Shown here one piece after another: positions 53,976 to 62,710 of a DNA stretch of 64,000 nucleotides; the stretch's first letter is position 1; every line of letters starts with the position of its first letter. This DNA is from an uncultured Erythrobacter sp. GTDB taxonomy: Bacteria; Pseudomonadota; Alphaproteobacteria; Sphingomonadales; Sphingomonadaceae. Location of the stretch: the NCBI RefSeq assembly GCF_947502395.1, contig NZ_CANMZM010000001.1, positions 310,001 through 374,000 of the forward strand. The letters run 5' to 3'. Position numbers and translations under genes: made by a program. The notes beneath the pieces are model-generated. The model worked only from the letters and a program-made list of their open reading frames with translations. It did not search any database and was not told the DNA's origin.

Positions 53976-54689
53976 TTATTTCACAGCATCCAATTGTGCC
54001 TTGAAGATCCCATCACAGCCAATGTTGGCGAGACGCAGGAGACGAAGCAGGCCTTCCTCGTCGTATGTTGCTCCTTCGGCCGTGGCTTGAACCTCTGCGA
54101 TTTGACCACCATCGATCAAAACGAAGTTTGCATCGGCATCTGCGCTCGAATCTTCATCATAATCAAGGTCGAGCACTGGAGTGCCCTGATAAATGCCGCA
54201 GGAGATCGCTGCGACTTGAGCGGTGATTGGGTCATCGGAGATATCCCCCGAGGCCATGAGCGAATTGACTGCCAGGCGGAGTGCTACCCATGCACCCGAA
54301 ATCGAAGCGGTGCGTGTGCCGCCGTCGGCCTGAATCACATCGCAATCAAGCGTGATCTGGCGCTCGCCGAGCTTTTTCAAGTCTACCACGGCGCGCAAGG
54401 AACGGCCAATAAGGCGTTGAATTTCCTGTGTTCGCCCCGATTGTTTGCCTCGCGCGGCTTCGCGGCTACCGCGAGTGTGTGTAGCACGTGGGAGCATGGA
54501 GTACTCGCCTGTGACCCAGCCTTCGCCTTTACCTCGCAGCCATGGGGGAATGCGTTCTTCGACAGAGGCCGTGCATAACACGCGGGTGTCACCAAAGCTG
54601 ATCAAGCAAGAGCCTTCTGCGTGCTTGGTGAAACCGGTTTCGATAGTGATAGCGCGCATTTCATCGGGCGCGCGTCCTGAAGGGCGCAT
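53976..54689 (-). CDS. rph: Ribonuclease PH
   Basis: Phosphorolytic 3'-5' exoribonuclease that trims tRNA 3' ends, 237 residues. [12 protein letters not shown] is the standard N-terminus; [28 protein letters not shown] contains the phosphate- and RNA-binding residues; [16 protein letters not shown] and [18 protein letters not shown] complete the active site. It heads the rph-ycxB-rdgB unit and is divergent from hrcA, sharing an 80-nt spacer. Confidence 0.97.
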   Translation of the reverse strand: MRPSGRAPDEMRAITIETGFTKHAEGSCLISFGDTRVLCTASVEERIPPWLRGKGEGWVTGEYSMLPRATHTRGSREAARGKQSGRTQEIQRLIGRSLRAVVDLKKLGERQITLDCDVIQADGGTRTASISGAWVALRLAVNSLMASGDISDDPITAQVAAISCGIYQGTPVLDLDYDEDSSADADANFVLIDGGQIAEVQATAEGATYDEEGLLRLLRLANIGCDGIFKAQLDAVK

Positions 54690-54769
54690 GAGTTACTCCA
54701 AGTTAATAATGCACGCTCACCTGACAGCCAAGGCTTGTCGCCGCAAGCGCAAACACTAAGATTAGCCAC

Positions 54770-55822
54770 ATGAGCGGACCATCCATCACCGAACTCACGA
54801 CAAGAGCGCGCGACATCTTTCAACGTGTGGTGGAAGAGTATCTGGAATGGGGTCAGCCTGTTGGCTCCAAAACACTCGCGTCAGACGGGACCTTGAACCT
54901 GTCTCCGGCATCCATCCGCTCTGTACTTGCGGAGCTTGAGGGATTGGGCTTCTTGGCCGCACCGCATACAAGCGCAGGGCGGATGCCAACAGACGCAGGA
55001 CTTCGCATCTTTGTCGACGGAATGATGCGCGTGTCTGAGCCCTCCCGTGAAGAGAGGGCTCAGATTGAAGCGCGAATTGCTGAAAGCGGGCCGGTCGAAC
55101 AAGCGCTGCAACAGACGAGCGCCCTGCTGTCAGAGCTTTCTGGTGCCGCGGGCATGGTGATGGTCCCCACACGGGAGCAGCGGCTTGCACAGTTTAGCCT
55201 GGTTGATCTTGGAGAGGGCCGTGCATTGGCCGTACTGGTCGGTGAAGATGGTGGTGTTGAAAATCGTGTTGTCGAACTGGGCTCATCACAAACGGCATCG
55301 CTCGAAGCCGCAAGCAACTACATTAATGCACGTCTCGCAGGGCGCACATTGGCGGAGGCTTCTCAGGCCATGCGCTCAGAGATCAAAGCCGGAGAGAGTC
55401 AGCTTGATGCGGCTAGCCGCGATCTTGTCGAACGTGGCCTAGCTGTATGGAGCGAGGATGCGAACCAACGGCCCGTGCTGATCGTTAGAGGGGCATCCAA
55501 TCTCATCGATGAAGCAGCGATGGATGATATTGACCGAGTCCGATCGCTGCTTGATGACCTTGAAGATAAACAATCGGTCGCTGCGCTGCTCGAAAGTGCC
55601 CGAGAGTCTGAAGCTACACGCATTTTCATCGGCAGCGAGAATCGATTGTTTGGCCTGTCAGGCTCCTCCGTTATTGCTTCTCCATACCGCGATATGGAGG
55701 GCAGGGTGGTCGGTGTATTGGGGGTGATTGGTCCCACGCGCTTGAATTACGCCCGCGTGGTCCCCATGGTGGATTTAACCGCCCGGTCGTTAAGTCGATC
55801 CTTGGGCAAGCTTATCGCGTAA
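54770..55822 (+). CDS. hrcA: Heat-inducible repressor HrcA
   Basis: Repressor of chaperonin genes that binds CIRCE elements and is refolded by GroE. It has 350 residues: an N-terminal winged helix-turn-helix (VEEYLEWGQPVGSKTLA), an inserted domain, and a C-terminal dimerisation GAF-like domain ending in the PTRLNYARVVPMVD signature. No CIRCE site (TTAGCACTC-N9-GAGTGCTAA) was found upstream, so its target is probably the groESL operon elsewhere. grpE follows after 20 nt. Confidence 0.95.
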   Translation: MSGPSITELTTRARDIFQRVVEEYLEWGQPVGSKTLASDGTLNLSPASIRSVLAELEGLGFLAAPHTSAGRMPTDAGLRIFVDGMMRVSEPSREERAQIEARIAESGPVEQALQQTSALLSELSGAAGMVMVPTREQRLAQFSLVDLGEGRALAVLVGEDGGVENRVVELGSSQTASLEAASNYINARLAGRTLAEASQAMRSEIKAGESQLDAASRDLVERGLAVWSEDANQRPVLIVRGASNLIDEAAMDDIDRVRSLLDDLEDKQSVAALLESARESEATRIFIGSENRLFGLSGSSVIASPYRDMEGRVVGVLGVIGPTRLNYARVVPMVDLTARSLSRSLGKLIA

Positions 55823-55842
55823 ACCGCAGGAAAATTTGACAA

Positions 55843-56433
55843 ATGAATGATGATAATAAGCCGCAGGATGATGCGGCTGCAGCAGCAGAATTGAAGGGCG
55901 TGCCTGAGGAATTCCTCGATAAGGGTGAATGCGAAGCAGAGGGCGATGCTGACAATGCCATGGCCGAAGCACTTGAAGGACTTCGAAGCGATTTGGAAAC
56001 GGCCAAACAAGAGGTGCTATACGCCAAGGCTGAGGCGCAAAATGTACGGCGCCGCGCGGAAAAAGACATTCAAGATGCACGCAACTATTCCGCCACCGGC
56101 TTTGCGCGCGACGTCTTGAGTGTTTGGGACAACCTCTCCCGCGCTGTTGATGCGATCCCAGATTCCCTTCGCGAAGATGACAAGATGAAAGGTCTGGTTG
56201 TAGGAATCGAAGCCACTCAGCGCGAGCTTGAGAAGGTCTTTAAACAGCACGGTGTTGAGCGTGTTGCTGCCATTGGCATGCCGCTCGATCCCAATCAGCA
56301 TCAGGCCATGATGGAAATCCCTTCTACGGATCATGAAGCGGGAACGGTGATTCAAGAAATGCAGTCAGGCTGGATGATCAAGGACCGTCTCCTGCGTCCT
56401 GCGATGGTAGGTGTGGCGAAGAAGCCGGACTGA
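55843..56433 (+). CDS. grpE: Nucleotide exchange factor GrpE
   Basis: Exchanges ADP on DnaK, 196 residues. A disordered acidic N-terminus precedes the long helix (about 50-95) and the beta-wing. YAKAEAQNVRRRAEKDIQDA, FARDVLSVWDNLSRA and GVAKKPD at the end are typical. It is followed immediately by, or overlapping with, the membrane-anchored VWA gene, instead of dnaK. Confidence 0.95.
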   Translation: MNDDNKPQDDAAAAAELKGVPEEFLDKGECEAEGDADNAMAEALEGLRSDLETAKQEVLYAKAEAQNVRRRAEKDIQDARNYSATGFARDVLSVWDNLSRAVDAIPDSLREDDKMKGLVVGIEATQRELEKVFKQHGVERVAAIGMPLDPNQHQAMMEIPSTDHEAGTVIQEMQSGWMIKDRLLRPAMVGVAKKPD

Positions 56434-57382
56434 GCTATTTGTGAGCGGGTCAGGGGCTCTTATCGGACTGGCTTTAATAGCTCTTTTGGCCCTGCTTCTT
56501 TGGCGGAGTTGGCCTTTTAGACCGAATGTGAAACCCGCTGAAGACAGGCCCGATATTGCTTACGTCCCGTTTACCACCCGGTTCGATGTGGAATGTCGGG
56601 GCGCTGATGCTGCTAAATGCGTTAGGGATCATGCAGTTTCCGGCGAACCGACGAAGTTTCTGAAAGGGATTTCTACCGAGCAGCGCGAGGAAATGTTTTC
56701 CTTCGCATGCCGAGCGAGTTCGAATGAGCTAGCCACGAGAGTGTCCAGCGAGCTACGCGATACTGCCCTGTTCCTCCTCATCGATCAGTCCGGGTCGATG
56801 GCAGAGCAGATTTTCGGGATCGCCGGGGAAATCGAAGCAATCCACTGCCATCTGACAAAGCATGGAAACGCCGTGATGGTGGCCGGCTTTACGACCTTGG
56901 GGTGGAAAGGCGGGCAATCACGGCAAGAATGGCACTATGCCGGAAGGCCTGCCTATCCCGGGCGTTTGTGTGATCTACTCCACATCATTTATCACGACTT
57001 CGACGAGCCAAGTAATTCTCCACAGTTCAAACCCTGGATGCATGTTCCCCTTTTCGAAAATGTGGATGGCGAGGCGCTTCGTTGGGCGCAAGAGAAGCTT
57101 CTAAGCAGGCCTGAGTGCAGAAAGGTGCTGATCGTGGTGAGTGATGGTGCCCCGGTCGACGACAGCACCCTACAAGAAAACGGGCCACTCATATTGGAGC
57201 GCAACCTTCTCGGCGCGATCCATGAATTGGAGGCAAAACCTGCGGTCAGCTTGGGCGCGATTGGCGCCGGTTTTGATGTCGCCAGATACTACAATTGCTC
57301 TCGCAGCGTTGACTACGGGAAGCCAATCACGCGAGCATTTACCGAGTTACTGGATGAGATGATTGGTGACAGTCAGCTCTGA
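56411..57382 (+). CDS. Membrane-anchored CobT-like VWA domain protein
   Basis: A 323-residue protein with one N-terminal membrane helix (about 14-31) and a VWA domain that closely resembles the C-terminal domain of the cobaltochelatase subunit CobT: MIDAS motif DQSGSM from Asp125, FTTLGWKGGQSRQEW, YPGRLCDLLHIIYH, NVDGEALRWA and SDGAPVDDST. The acidic N-terminal part of CobT is absent. No CobN or CobS gene is nearby. The GTG start overlaps grpE by 23 nt; a second GTG at 56441 avoids overlap but gives a less charged start. It converges on the HExxH-like gene. Confidence 0.82.
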   Translation: MWRRSRTELFVSGSGALIGLALIALLALLLWRSWPFRPNVKPAEDRPDIAYVPFTTRFDVECRGADAAKCVRDHAVSGEPTKFLKGISTEQREEMFSFACRASSNELATRVSSELRDTALFLLIDQSGSMAEQIFGIAGEIEAIHCHLTKHGNAVMVAGFTTLGWKGGQSRQEWHYAGRPAYPGRLCDLLHIIYHDFDEPSNSPQFKPWMHVPLFENVDGEALRWAQEKLLSRPECRKVLIVVSDGAPVDDSTLQENGPLILERNLLGAIHELEAKPAVSLGAIGAGFDVARYYNCSRSVDYGKPITRAFTELLDEMIGDSQL

Positions 57383-57849
57383 GCCTCTCCTGGAAATCGC
57401 ACCAATACATCATATGCAGACCTGTCACCTACCCCTGCAATCATGACACCCTGGCGCAGCAGGAATGCGTGCTTCACAATCTCGGCCTGTTGCTCAATGC
57501 CGTAGCTGGTGAGTGGCTGACCCGGCTTCAGCGTGTAGCTGTATCGGCAAAAGGGGTGGCGGTGCAGAATAAGATACCAGCGCCCGCGTGTCTGGGTTTG
57601 CCATACGTGGGTGAGTTCGTGGATAAAAAATGCCTGAGTGGCTAAAGGCGCATTGGCAAAATCATCGCAATAGGCGTTGCTTTGTGGATGGAAATACAAA
57701 TGCCCATCAGGTGCCATCGTGATGCGTTTGGGTTGAAACGGCCACCATTTGCGCCGCTTGATCCGCACCGGTGCATAGTCAATCGCATCGCTAAAGATTG
57801 AGCGAGCGAGCGCAATTTCGCCCTCGCTCAGCTCGCGGTCACCGCCCAC
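57373..57849 (-). CDS. Metallopeptidase-like protein with HELTH motif (Vgr-related)
   Basis: A 158-residue cytoplasmic protein, of a family often called Vgr-related protein in this order. FFIHELTHVWQTQTRG carries an HExxH zinc site, FHPQSNAYCDDFAN precedes it. The size is too small for known protease clans, and a third ligand is not clear. The function is unknown. The GTG start is 50 nt downstream of the PCuAC stop on the same strand. Its end overlaps the convergent VWA gene by 10 nt. Confidence 0.7.
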   Translation of the reverse strand: MGGDRELSEGEIALARSIFSDAIDYAPVRIKRRKWWPFQPKRITMAPDGHLYFHPQSNAYCDDFANAPLATQAFFIHELTHVWQTQTRGRWYLILHRHPFCRYSYTLKPGQPLTSYGIEQQAEIVKHAFLLRQGVMIAGVGDRSAYDVLVRFPGEAQS

Positions 57850-57899
57850 CGGACATGGCGTTGGCGGTGTCTTCTTGGAAATGGCGGGAAAGGCCTCGT

Positions 57900-58370
57900 T
57901 CAGCGCTCATCCCCGGCGGCACGAACCTCGGCATCAAAGACATGCGTGCCTCCGCCTGAAAGCTTGAGCGTGACTTCCGTCGTGCCGCCCGCTTCAAGGT
58001 CTGGAGACACTTCCATCGCCATGAGATGGTAGTCACCGGGCTTGAACTCGATCTTCGTCCCTGCGGTGAGCCCGATGGGCAGGGCTTCCATCATCTGAAC
58101 CTTGAAATCAAACTCGCCAAACTGATGGATGGTGGTGTCTCCAGCCCCGTCAACCTCGGCATCGTAAAGCGACAAGGCACGCTCGCCATCGTATGAAAGG
58201 TCGAAATAGACCGCGGCCGGGTTTCCCGAAACAGGGGCAAGGACAAGGCGCGCATTCTCAATCGACATGCCGTCCACTACGCCTTCCACCGGAGCAGGCG
58301 CTGCCTCTGGTTCTTCCGCACAAGCGCCAAGAACCAGGACCCCCGCAAGCATCAATCCCACTTTTTTCAT
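57900..58370 (-). CDS. PCuAC-type copper chaperone lipoprotein
   Basis: A 156-residue lipoprotein with lipobox LGAC near residue 17. The PCu(A)C copper-binding pattern (H, M, then HxM) is seen in TTIHQFGEF, QMMEALPIG and DYHLMAME. Such proteins deliver Cu(I) to cytochrome c oxidase in the periplasm. The start ATG 58370 has AGGAA upstream; a longer frame exists without similarity. It is divergent from dnaK. Confidence 0.88.
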   Translation of the reverse strand: MKKVGLMLAGVLVLGACAEEPEAAPAPVEGVVDGMSIENARLVLAPVSGNPAAVYFDLSYDGERALSLYDAEVDGAGDTTIHQFGEFDFKVQMMEALPIGLTAGTKIEFKPGDYHLMAMEVSPDLEAGGTTEVTLKLSGGGTHVFDAEVRAAGDER

Positions 58371-58450
58371 CACCATTCCTAACTTCGGTTTGGAGCAACC
58401 CAGAAAGTCGTCCCTCTTGTGGATGACGCAAAAACTAGGGCCTTGCGGTT

Positions 58451-58478
58451 CTTGTGCCAAGCAAAACCGCACCTATAT
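58451..58478 (+). promoter_or_regulatory. Sigma32 (RpoH)-type promoter of dnaK
   Basis: CTTG (58451-58454), a 17-nt spacer, and CCTATAT (58472-58478) match the alphaproteobacterial heat-shock consensus CTTG-N17-CYTATNT. It lies 90 nt before the dnaK ATG. Confidence 0.75.
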
Positions 58479-58568
58479 CCGCCTCATATTCGAGCCGCCG
58501 AGCCGCCTCGCCGATTTTGGGAGGCGCGAAGGCGCGGTGTCCAACTAGATCCTTAAGGATGGGAAAAT

Positions 58569-60506
58569 ATGGGTAAAGTAATCGGTATCGACCTTGGCAC
58601 GACTAACAGCTGTGTCTCGGTTATGGATGGTGGCAAACCAAAGGTCATCGAGAATTCGGAAGGCGCACGCACTACGCCTTCCATCGTCGCATTCACGAAA
58701 GACAGTGAACGTCTCATCGGTCAGCCGGCAAAGCGCCAGGCGGTCACCAATCCCGACAACACCCTCTTTGCAATCAAGCGCCTTATCGGGCGCCGATTTG
58801 ACGATCCCCTGACTAAGAAAGACATGGAAATCGTCCCTTACGACATCGTCAAAGGCAAAAACGGCGATGCGTGGGTCGAGGCCAATGGTGATGACTATTC
58901 CCCATCTCAGATCTCTGCTTTCATCCTCCAGAAGATGAAAGAGACAGCGGAAAGCTATCTTGGCGAGACGGTCACTCAGGCGGTTGTTACGGTTCCTGCT
59001 TACTTTAACGATGCTCAACGTCAGGCAACCAAGGATGCTGGCGAGATTGCCGGCCTCGAAGTTCTGCGTATCATTAACGAGCCGACTGCTGCAGCGCTTG
59101 CATACGGCATGGACAAGGAAGACGGCAAAACAATCGCCGTCTACGACCTTGGTGGCGGTACATTCGACGTCTCGATCCTTGAGATCGGCGATGGTGTCTT
59201 CGAAGTGAAGTCGACCAATGGCGACACCTTCCTTGGCGGTGAAGACTTTGACAATGCGATTGTTGAGCGCCTCGCAGAAGCTTTCCAGAAAAAGGAAAAC
59301 ATGGACCTGAAGGCTGACAAGCTTGCACTTCAGCGTCTGAAGGAAGCCGCTGAGAAGGCGAAGATTGAGCTTTCGAGCTCGGCTACGACCGAAGTAAACT
59401 TGCCCTTCATTACCGCACGTATGGAAGGCGGCGCATCGACCCCTCTGCACCTTGTGGAGACGATCACCCGCGCTGACCTTGAAAAGCTCGTGGGCAAGCT
59501 GATCGACCGTACGCTTGACCCTTGTAAAAAGGCTCTCAAAGACGCGGGTATTTCCAAGGATGAAATTGACGAGGTGATCCTCGTTGGTGGCATGACCCGC
59601 ATGCCGCGTGTTCGCGAAGTGGTTGAGAAGTTCTTCGAAGCCAAGCCACACACTGGCGTGAACCCTGACGAAGTGGTCGCGATGGGCGCCGCCATTCAGG
59701 CCGGCGTGCTTCAAGGCGACGTTAAAGACGTTCTGCTGCTCGATGTAACCCCGCTGTCGCTGGGTATTGAGACGTTGGGCGGTGTTTTCACCCGCATGAT
59801 CGATCGTAACACGACGATCCCGACCAAGAAGACGCAGACCTACTCGACTGCTGAAGACAATCAGAACGCTGTGACGATCAAGGTCTTCCAAGGCGAGCGT
59901 GAGATGGCCGCCGACAACAAGATCCTCGGCAATTTCGACCTTGTCGGGATTCCACCTGCACCGCGCGGTGTTCCGCAAATTGAGGTGACCTTCGACATCG
60001 ACGCCAATGGCATCGTGTCTGTATCCGCCAAGGACAAAGGCACTGGCAAAGAGCAAACCATCAAGATCCAGGCCTCTGGCGGACTTTCAGACAGTGACAT
60101 CGACCAAATGGTTCAGGACGCTGAGAAGTTTGCTGAAGAAGACAAGAAGCGTAAGGAACAGGCCGAGGTACGCAACCAGGCTGACAGCCTTGTCCACGCG
60201 ACCGAAAAGCAGATTGAAGAGAATGGCGACAAGATCGACGCCGAGACCAAGACTGCCGTTGAGGAAGCGATTGCTGCAACCAAAACCGCGCTTGAAGGCG
60301 ACGATGCGGAAGAGATCAATGCGAAGGCTCAAGAGCTGACGCAGGCTGCCATGAAAATGGGTGAGCAGATCTATAAGCAAGAGCAGGAAGCACAGGCAGA
60401 AGGCGGGGATTCCGCTGAAAACACTAGTGCCGCTGAAGATGCCGACGAAGAAGTTGTCGATGCCGAGTTCTCGGAAGTCGACGACGAAAAGCCGGGCAAA
60501 GAGTAA
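58569..60506 (+). CDS. dnaK: Chaperone protein DnaK (Hsp70)
   Basis: ATP-dependent Hsp70, 645 residues. Actin-fold signatures: [12 protein letters not shown] at the N-terminus, [22 protein letters not shown]. The substrate-binding domain and a C-terminal lid with an acidic tail ([16 protein letters not shown]) follow. It has its own heat-shock promoter and is split from grpE by the VWA, HExxH and PCuAC genes. A 503-codon open frame on the opposite strand is a coding shadow. Confidence 0.98.
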   Translation: MGKVIGIDLGTTNSCVSVMDGGKPKVIENSEGARTTPSIVAFTKDSERLIGQPAKRQAVTNPDNTLFAIKRLIGRRFDDPLTKKDMEIVPYDIVKGKNGDAWVEANGDDYSPSQISAFILQKMKETAESYLGETVTQAVVTVPAYFNDAQRQATKDAGEIAGLEVLRIINEPTAAALAYGMDKEDGKTIAVYDLGGGTFDVSILEIGDGVFEVKSTNGDTFLGGEDFDNAIVERLAEAFQKKENMDLKADKLALQRLKEAAEKAKIELSSSATTEVNLPFITARMEGGASTPLHLVETITRADLEKLVGKLIDRTLDPCKKALKDAGISKDEIDEVILVGGMTRMPRVREVVEKFFEAKPHTGVNPDEVVAMGAAIQAGVLQGDVKDVLLLDVTPLSLGIETLGGVFTRMIDRNTTIPTKKTQTYSTAEDNQNAVTIKVFQGEREMAADNKILGNFDLVGIPPAPRGVPQIEVTFDIDANGIVSVSAKDKGTGKEQTIKIQASGGLSDSDIDQMVQDAEKFAEEDKKRKEQAEVRNQADSLVHATEKQIEENGDKIDAETKTAVEEAIAATKTALEGDDAEEINAKAQELTQAAMKMGEQIYKQEQEAQAEGGDSAENTSAAEDADEEVVDAEFSEVDDEKPGKE

Positions 60507-60516
60507 GCTTGATGAA

Positions 60517-60555
60517 GTTCCTGCCCCTGTCGCTTGGCGCGGTGAGGGCAGGAAC
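60517..60555 (+). repeat. Perfect 10-bp inverted repeat between dnaK and dnaJ
   Basis: GTTCCTGCCC (60517-60526) and GGGCAGGAAC (60546-60555) form a strong stem with a 19-nt loop in the 66-nt gap, ending 17 nt before the dnaJ ATG. There is no T-run. It may cap the 3' end of the dnaK message or tune dnaJ expression. Confidence 0.6.
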
Positions 60556-60572
60556 ATCCCAAAGGCATTCCC

Positions 60573-61715
60573 ATGGCTGATTATTACCAGACACTTAGCG
60601 TGACTCGCGATGTAGAGGCGGGCGCGCTCAAATCTGCCTATCGCAAGGCGGCGATGAAATGGCACCCTGACCGCAATCCGGGCGATGCCGAAGCCGAAGC
60701 CAAATTCAAAGCTGTTGGCGAAGCATACGAAGTCCTGAAGGACCCGCAAAAACGGGCGGCTTACGACCGCTTTGGCCACGAAGCCTTTACACAAGGCATG
60801 AACAATGGCGGTGGCGGATTTGGCGCACGGGGGGATGGCCCAGAGGGCTTTGGCGACATTGGCGACATCTTCGAAACCATATTCGGCAGCGCTTTTGGAG
60901 GCGGTGGCGGAATGGGCGGGGGTCGCCAGCGGCAGCGTCGCGGTGCTGATCTGCGCTATGACATGGAAGTCTCACTTGAAGAGGCCTTCCACGGCAAGAC
61001 AACAGAGATTGAAATCGAAGTCAGTCAGGAATGCGACACTTGTGATGGTTCAGGTGCTACGCCAGGCACAAGCGAGCGCAGCTGTAACATGTGCCGCGGT
61101 GCAGGAACTGTGCGTGCGAAACAGGGCCTATTCGTTGTTGAGCGGCCATGCCCAAGCTGCGGTGGACAGGGCTCAATAATCGAAGACCCCTGCGGCGTTT
61201 GTCGTGGTGAGGGGCGCTTGGACCAAGCCCAAACGCTCGAGGTTGAGATACCGCCAGGTGTCGATACCGGTACGCGCATCCGCCTTGCTGGCAAAGGCGA
61301 AGCCGGACAACGCGGAGCGCCTCCGGGTGATCTCTATATCTTCATTCATGTGAAGCAGCATACGCTGTTTGAGCGCGAGGGCACCACGCTTGCAACACGC
61401 GTTCCCGTGACATTCACAACAGCCGCGCTTGGTGGCAGCGTCGATATCCCTGATCTCGATGGATCGACCAATTCGATCGACATCCCCACCGGTATCCAAT
61501 CCGGAAAGCAGTTGCGTGTTCGCGGTGCCGGTATGCCGGTCTTGCAAGGGCGCGGGCGCGGAGATCTGGTAGTTGAGATCAAGGTGGAAACCCCGACCAG
61601 ACTTTCCCGCAAGCAAAAAGACCTGCTTGAGGAATTTCGCGAGACCGAGACCGGGGACGAATGCCCGGAAAGCCGGAGCTTTTTTTCCAAGCTGAAAGAA
61701 GCGTTTGGCGGCTAG
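60573..61715 (+). CDS. dnaJ: Chaperone protein DnaJ (Hsp40)
   Basis: Stimulates the DnaK ATPase; 380 residues. J domain with HPD at residues 31-33; Gly/Phe-rich linker (about 75-120); zinc domain with four CxxCxGxG units (CDTCDGSGA, CNMCRGAGT, CPSCGGQGS, CGVCRGEGR); C-terminal substrate domain. The start is ATG 60573. It follows dnaK after a 66-nt gap that contains a strong stem-loop. Confidence 0.97.
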   Translation: MADYYQTLSVTRDVEAGALKSAYRKAAMKWHPDRNPGDAEAEAKFKAVGEAYEVLKDPQKRAAYDRFGHEAFTQGMNNGGGGFGARGDGPEGFGDIGDIFETIFGSAFGGGGGMGGGRQRQRRGADLRYDMEVSLEEAFHGKTTEIEIEVSQECDTCDGSGATPGTSERSCNMCRGAGTVRAKQGLFVVERPCPSCGGQGSIIEDPCGVCRGEGRLDQAQTLEVEIPPGVDTGTRIRLAGKGEAGQRGAPPGDLYIFIHVKQHTLFEREGTTLATRVPVTFTTAALGGSVDIPDLDGSTNSIDIPTGIQSGKQLRVRGAGMPVLQGRGRGDLVVEIKVETPTRLSRKQKDLLEEFRETETGDECPESRSFFSKLKEAFGG

Positions 61716-61779
61716 ATTTTTACCCCGGTTGTAACCTAGTCTTCCTCAACGGCGAACAACAGCTGTTTGGGAGGACTTT

Positions 61780-62670
61780 ATGAAATATCTGAAACCACTT
61801 GCACTGAGCATTCTGGCCGTATGCGCGTCGGGAACCGCCAATGCGCAAGGGCGCTTTGATGCGGTGGAAATCCGCACTCAGGAAATCGCCCCCGGCATTG
61901 CGGTTCTGTTTGGAGCGGGCGGAAACATTGCGGTCAGCCACGGTGAGAACGCAACGGTTCTGATCGATGATCAGTTCGCGCCGCTCTCCGCGAAGATCGA
62001 AGCAGCAGTGGCTGAACTTGGCGCGAGCCCAGTGAAATATGTCGTAAACACACACTGGCACGGCGACCACACTGGCGGAAATGAGCATTTCGGGAAGACA
62101 GGCGCGACCATTTTTGCGCACACAAATGTGCGGGTCCGCCTCTCAACACCACAACAGCGCGGCGAGCAAACTATTGGCCCATCACCTGATGAAGCGCTGC
62201 CCGTGGTAACCTATGATCAGGGGCTTAAGTTCCACCTCAATGATGACACTATTCGTTTGATGTTCCCCGGCGGTGGCCACACCGATGGCGATAGCGTGGT
62301 ATTCTGGGAGGAAGACAATATCGTCCATATGGGCGATTTGTATTTCAACATTCCCGGCTATCCATTCATCGACGTTGCATCTGGTGGCAATGTTTACAAC
62401 GCCATGCGATCGTTGGACCTAGTGATTGCGATGATCGACAGCGACACACAGGTCATTCCTGGTCATGGCGCGATGTCAAACAAGGCCGAACTTGTCGCCT
62501 ATCGTGCCATGATGGGCGAGGCGGTTGGCCGTGTGGATACTCTTCGAGCCGATGGCGTATCTCTTGAGGATGCTTTGGCTGCCAAGCCTTTGGCAGATAT
62601 TGATCGAGGTGAAGGCGGTTTCATCGATGAAGATGCCTTTGTAACGGCCATTTGGAGCAGCGCTGGCTAG
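61780..62670 (+). CDS. Secreted metallo-beta-lactamase-fold hydrolase
   Basis: A 296-residue MBL-fold protein with a signal peptide ending near residue 22 (ANAQ). THWHGDHTGG gives the HxHxDH zinc motif (His92, His94, Asp96, His97); GGGHTDGDSVV, MGDLYFN and PGHGAMSNK complete the site. The spacing is typical of subclass B-like or quinoprotein relay enzymes (SoxH-type), so antibiotic hydrolysis is not implied. It stands alone after dnaJ. Confidence 0.88.
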   Translation: MKYLKPLALSILAVCASGTANAQGRFDAVEIRTQEIAPGIAVLFGAGGNIAVSHGENATVLIDDQFAPLSAKIEAAVAELGASPVKYVVNTHWHGDHTGGNEHFGKTGATIFAHTNVRVRLSTPQQRGEQTIGPSPDEALPVVTYDQGLKFHLNDDTIRLMFPGGGHTDGDSVVFWEEDNIVHMGDLYFNIPGYPFIDVASGGNVYNAMRSLDLVIAMIDSDTQVIPGHGAMSNKAELVAYRAMMGEAVGRVDTLRADGVSLEDALAAKPLADIDRGEGGFIDEDAFVTAIWSSAG

Positions 62671-62710
62671 TTATTGCGGCGTGCTTCCGTGTGATCAATT
62701 GGAAGCATGC

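Noticed and set aside
54734..54762. Possible sigma32 promoter before hrcA (CTTG, 18-nt gap, CTAAGAT)
   Set aside because: The -10 half matches the consensus poorly and spacing is one nt long; too weak to list as a feature.
58545..60056. 503-codon open frame on the minus strand opposite dnaK
   Set aside because: A well-known codon-bias shadow of dnaK; the predicted protein has no domain or signal and dnaK is certain.
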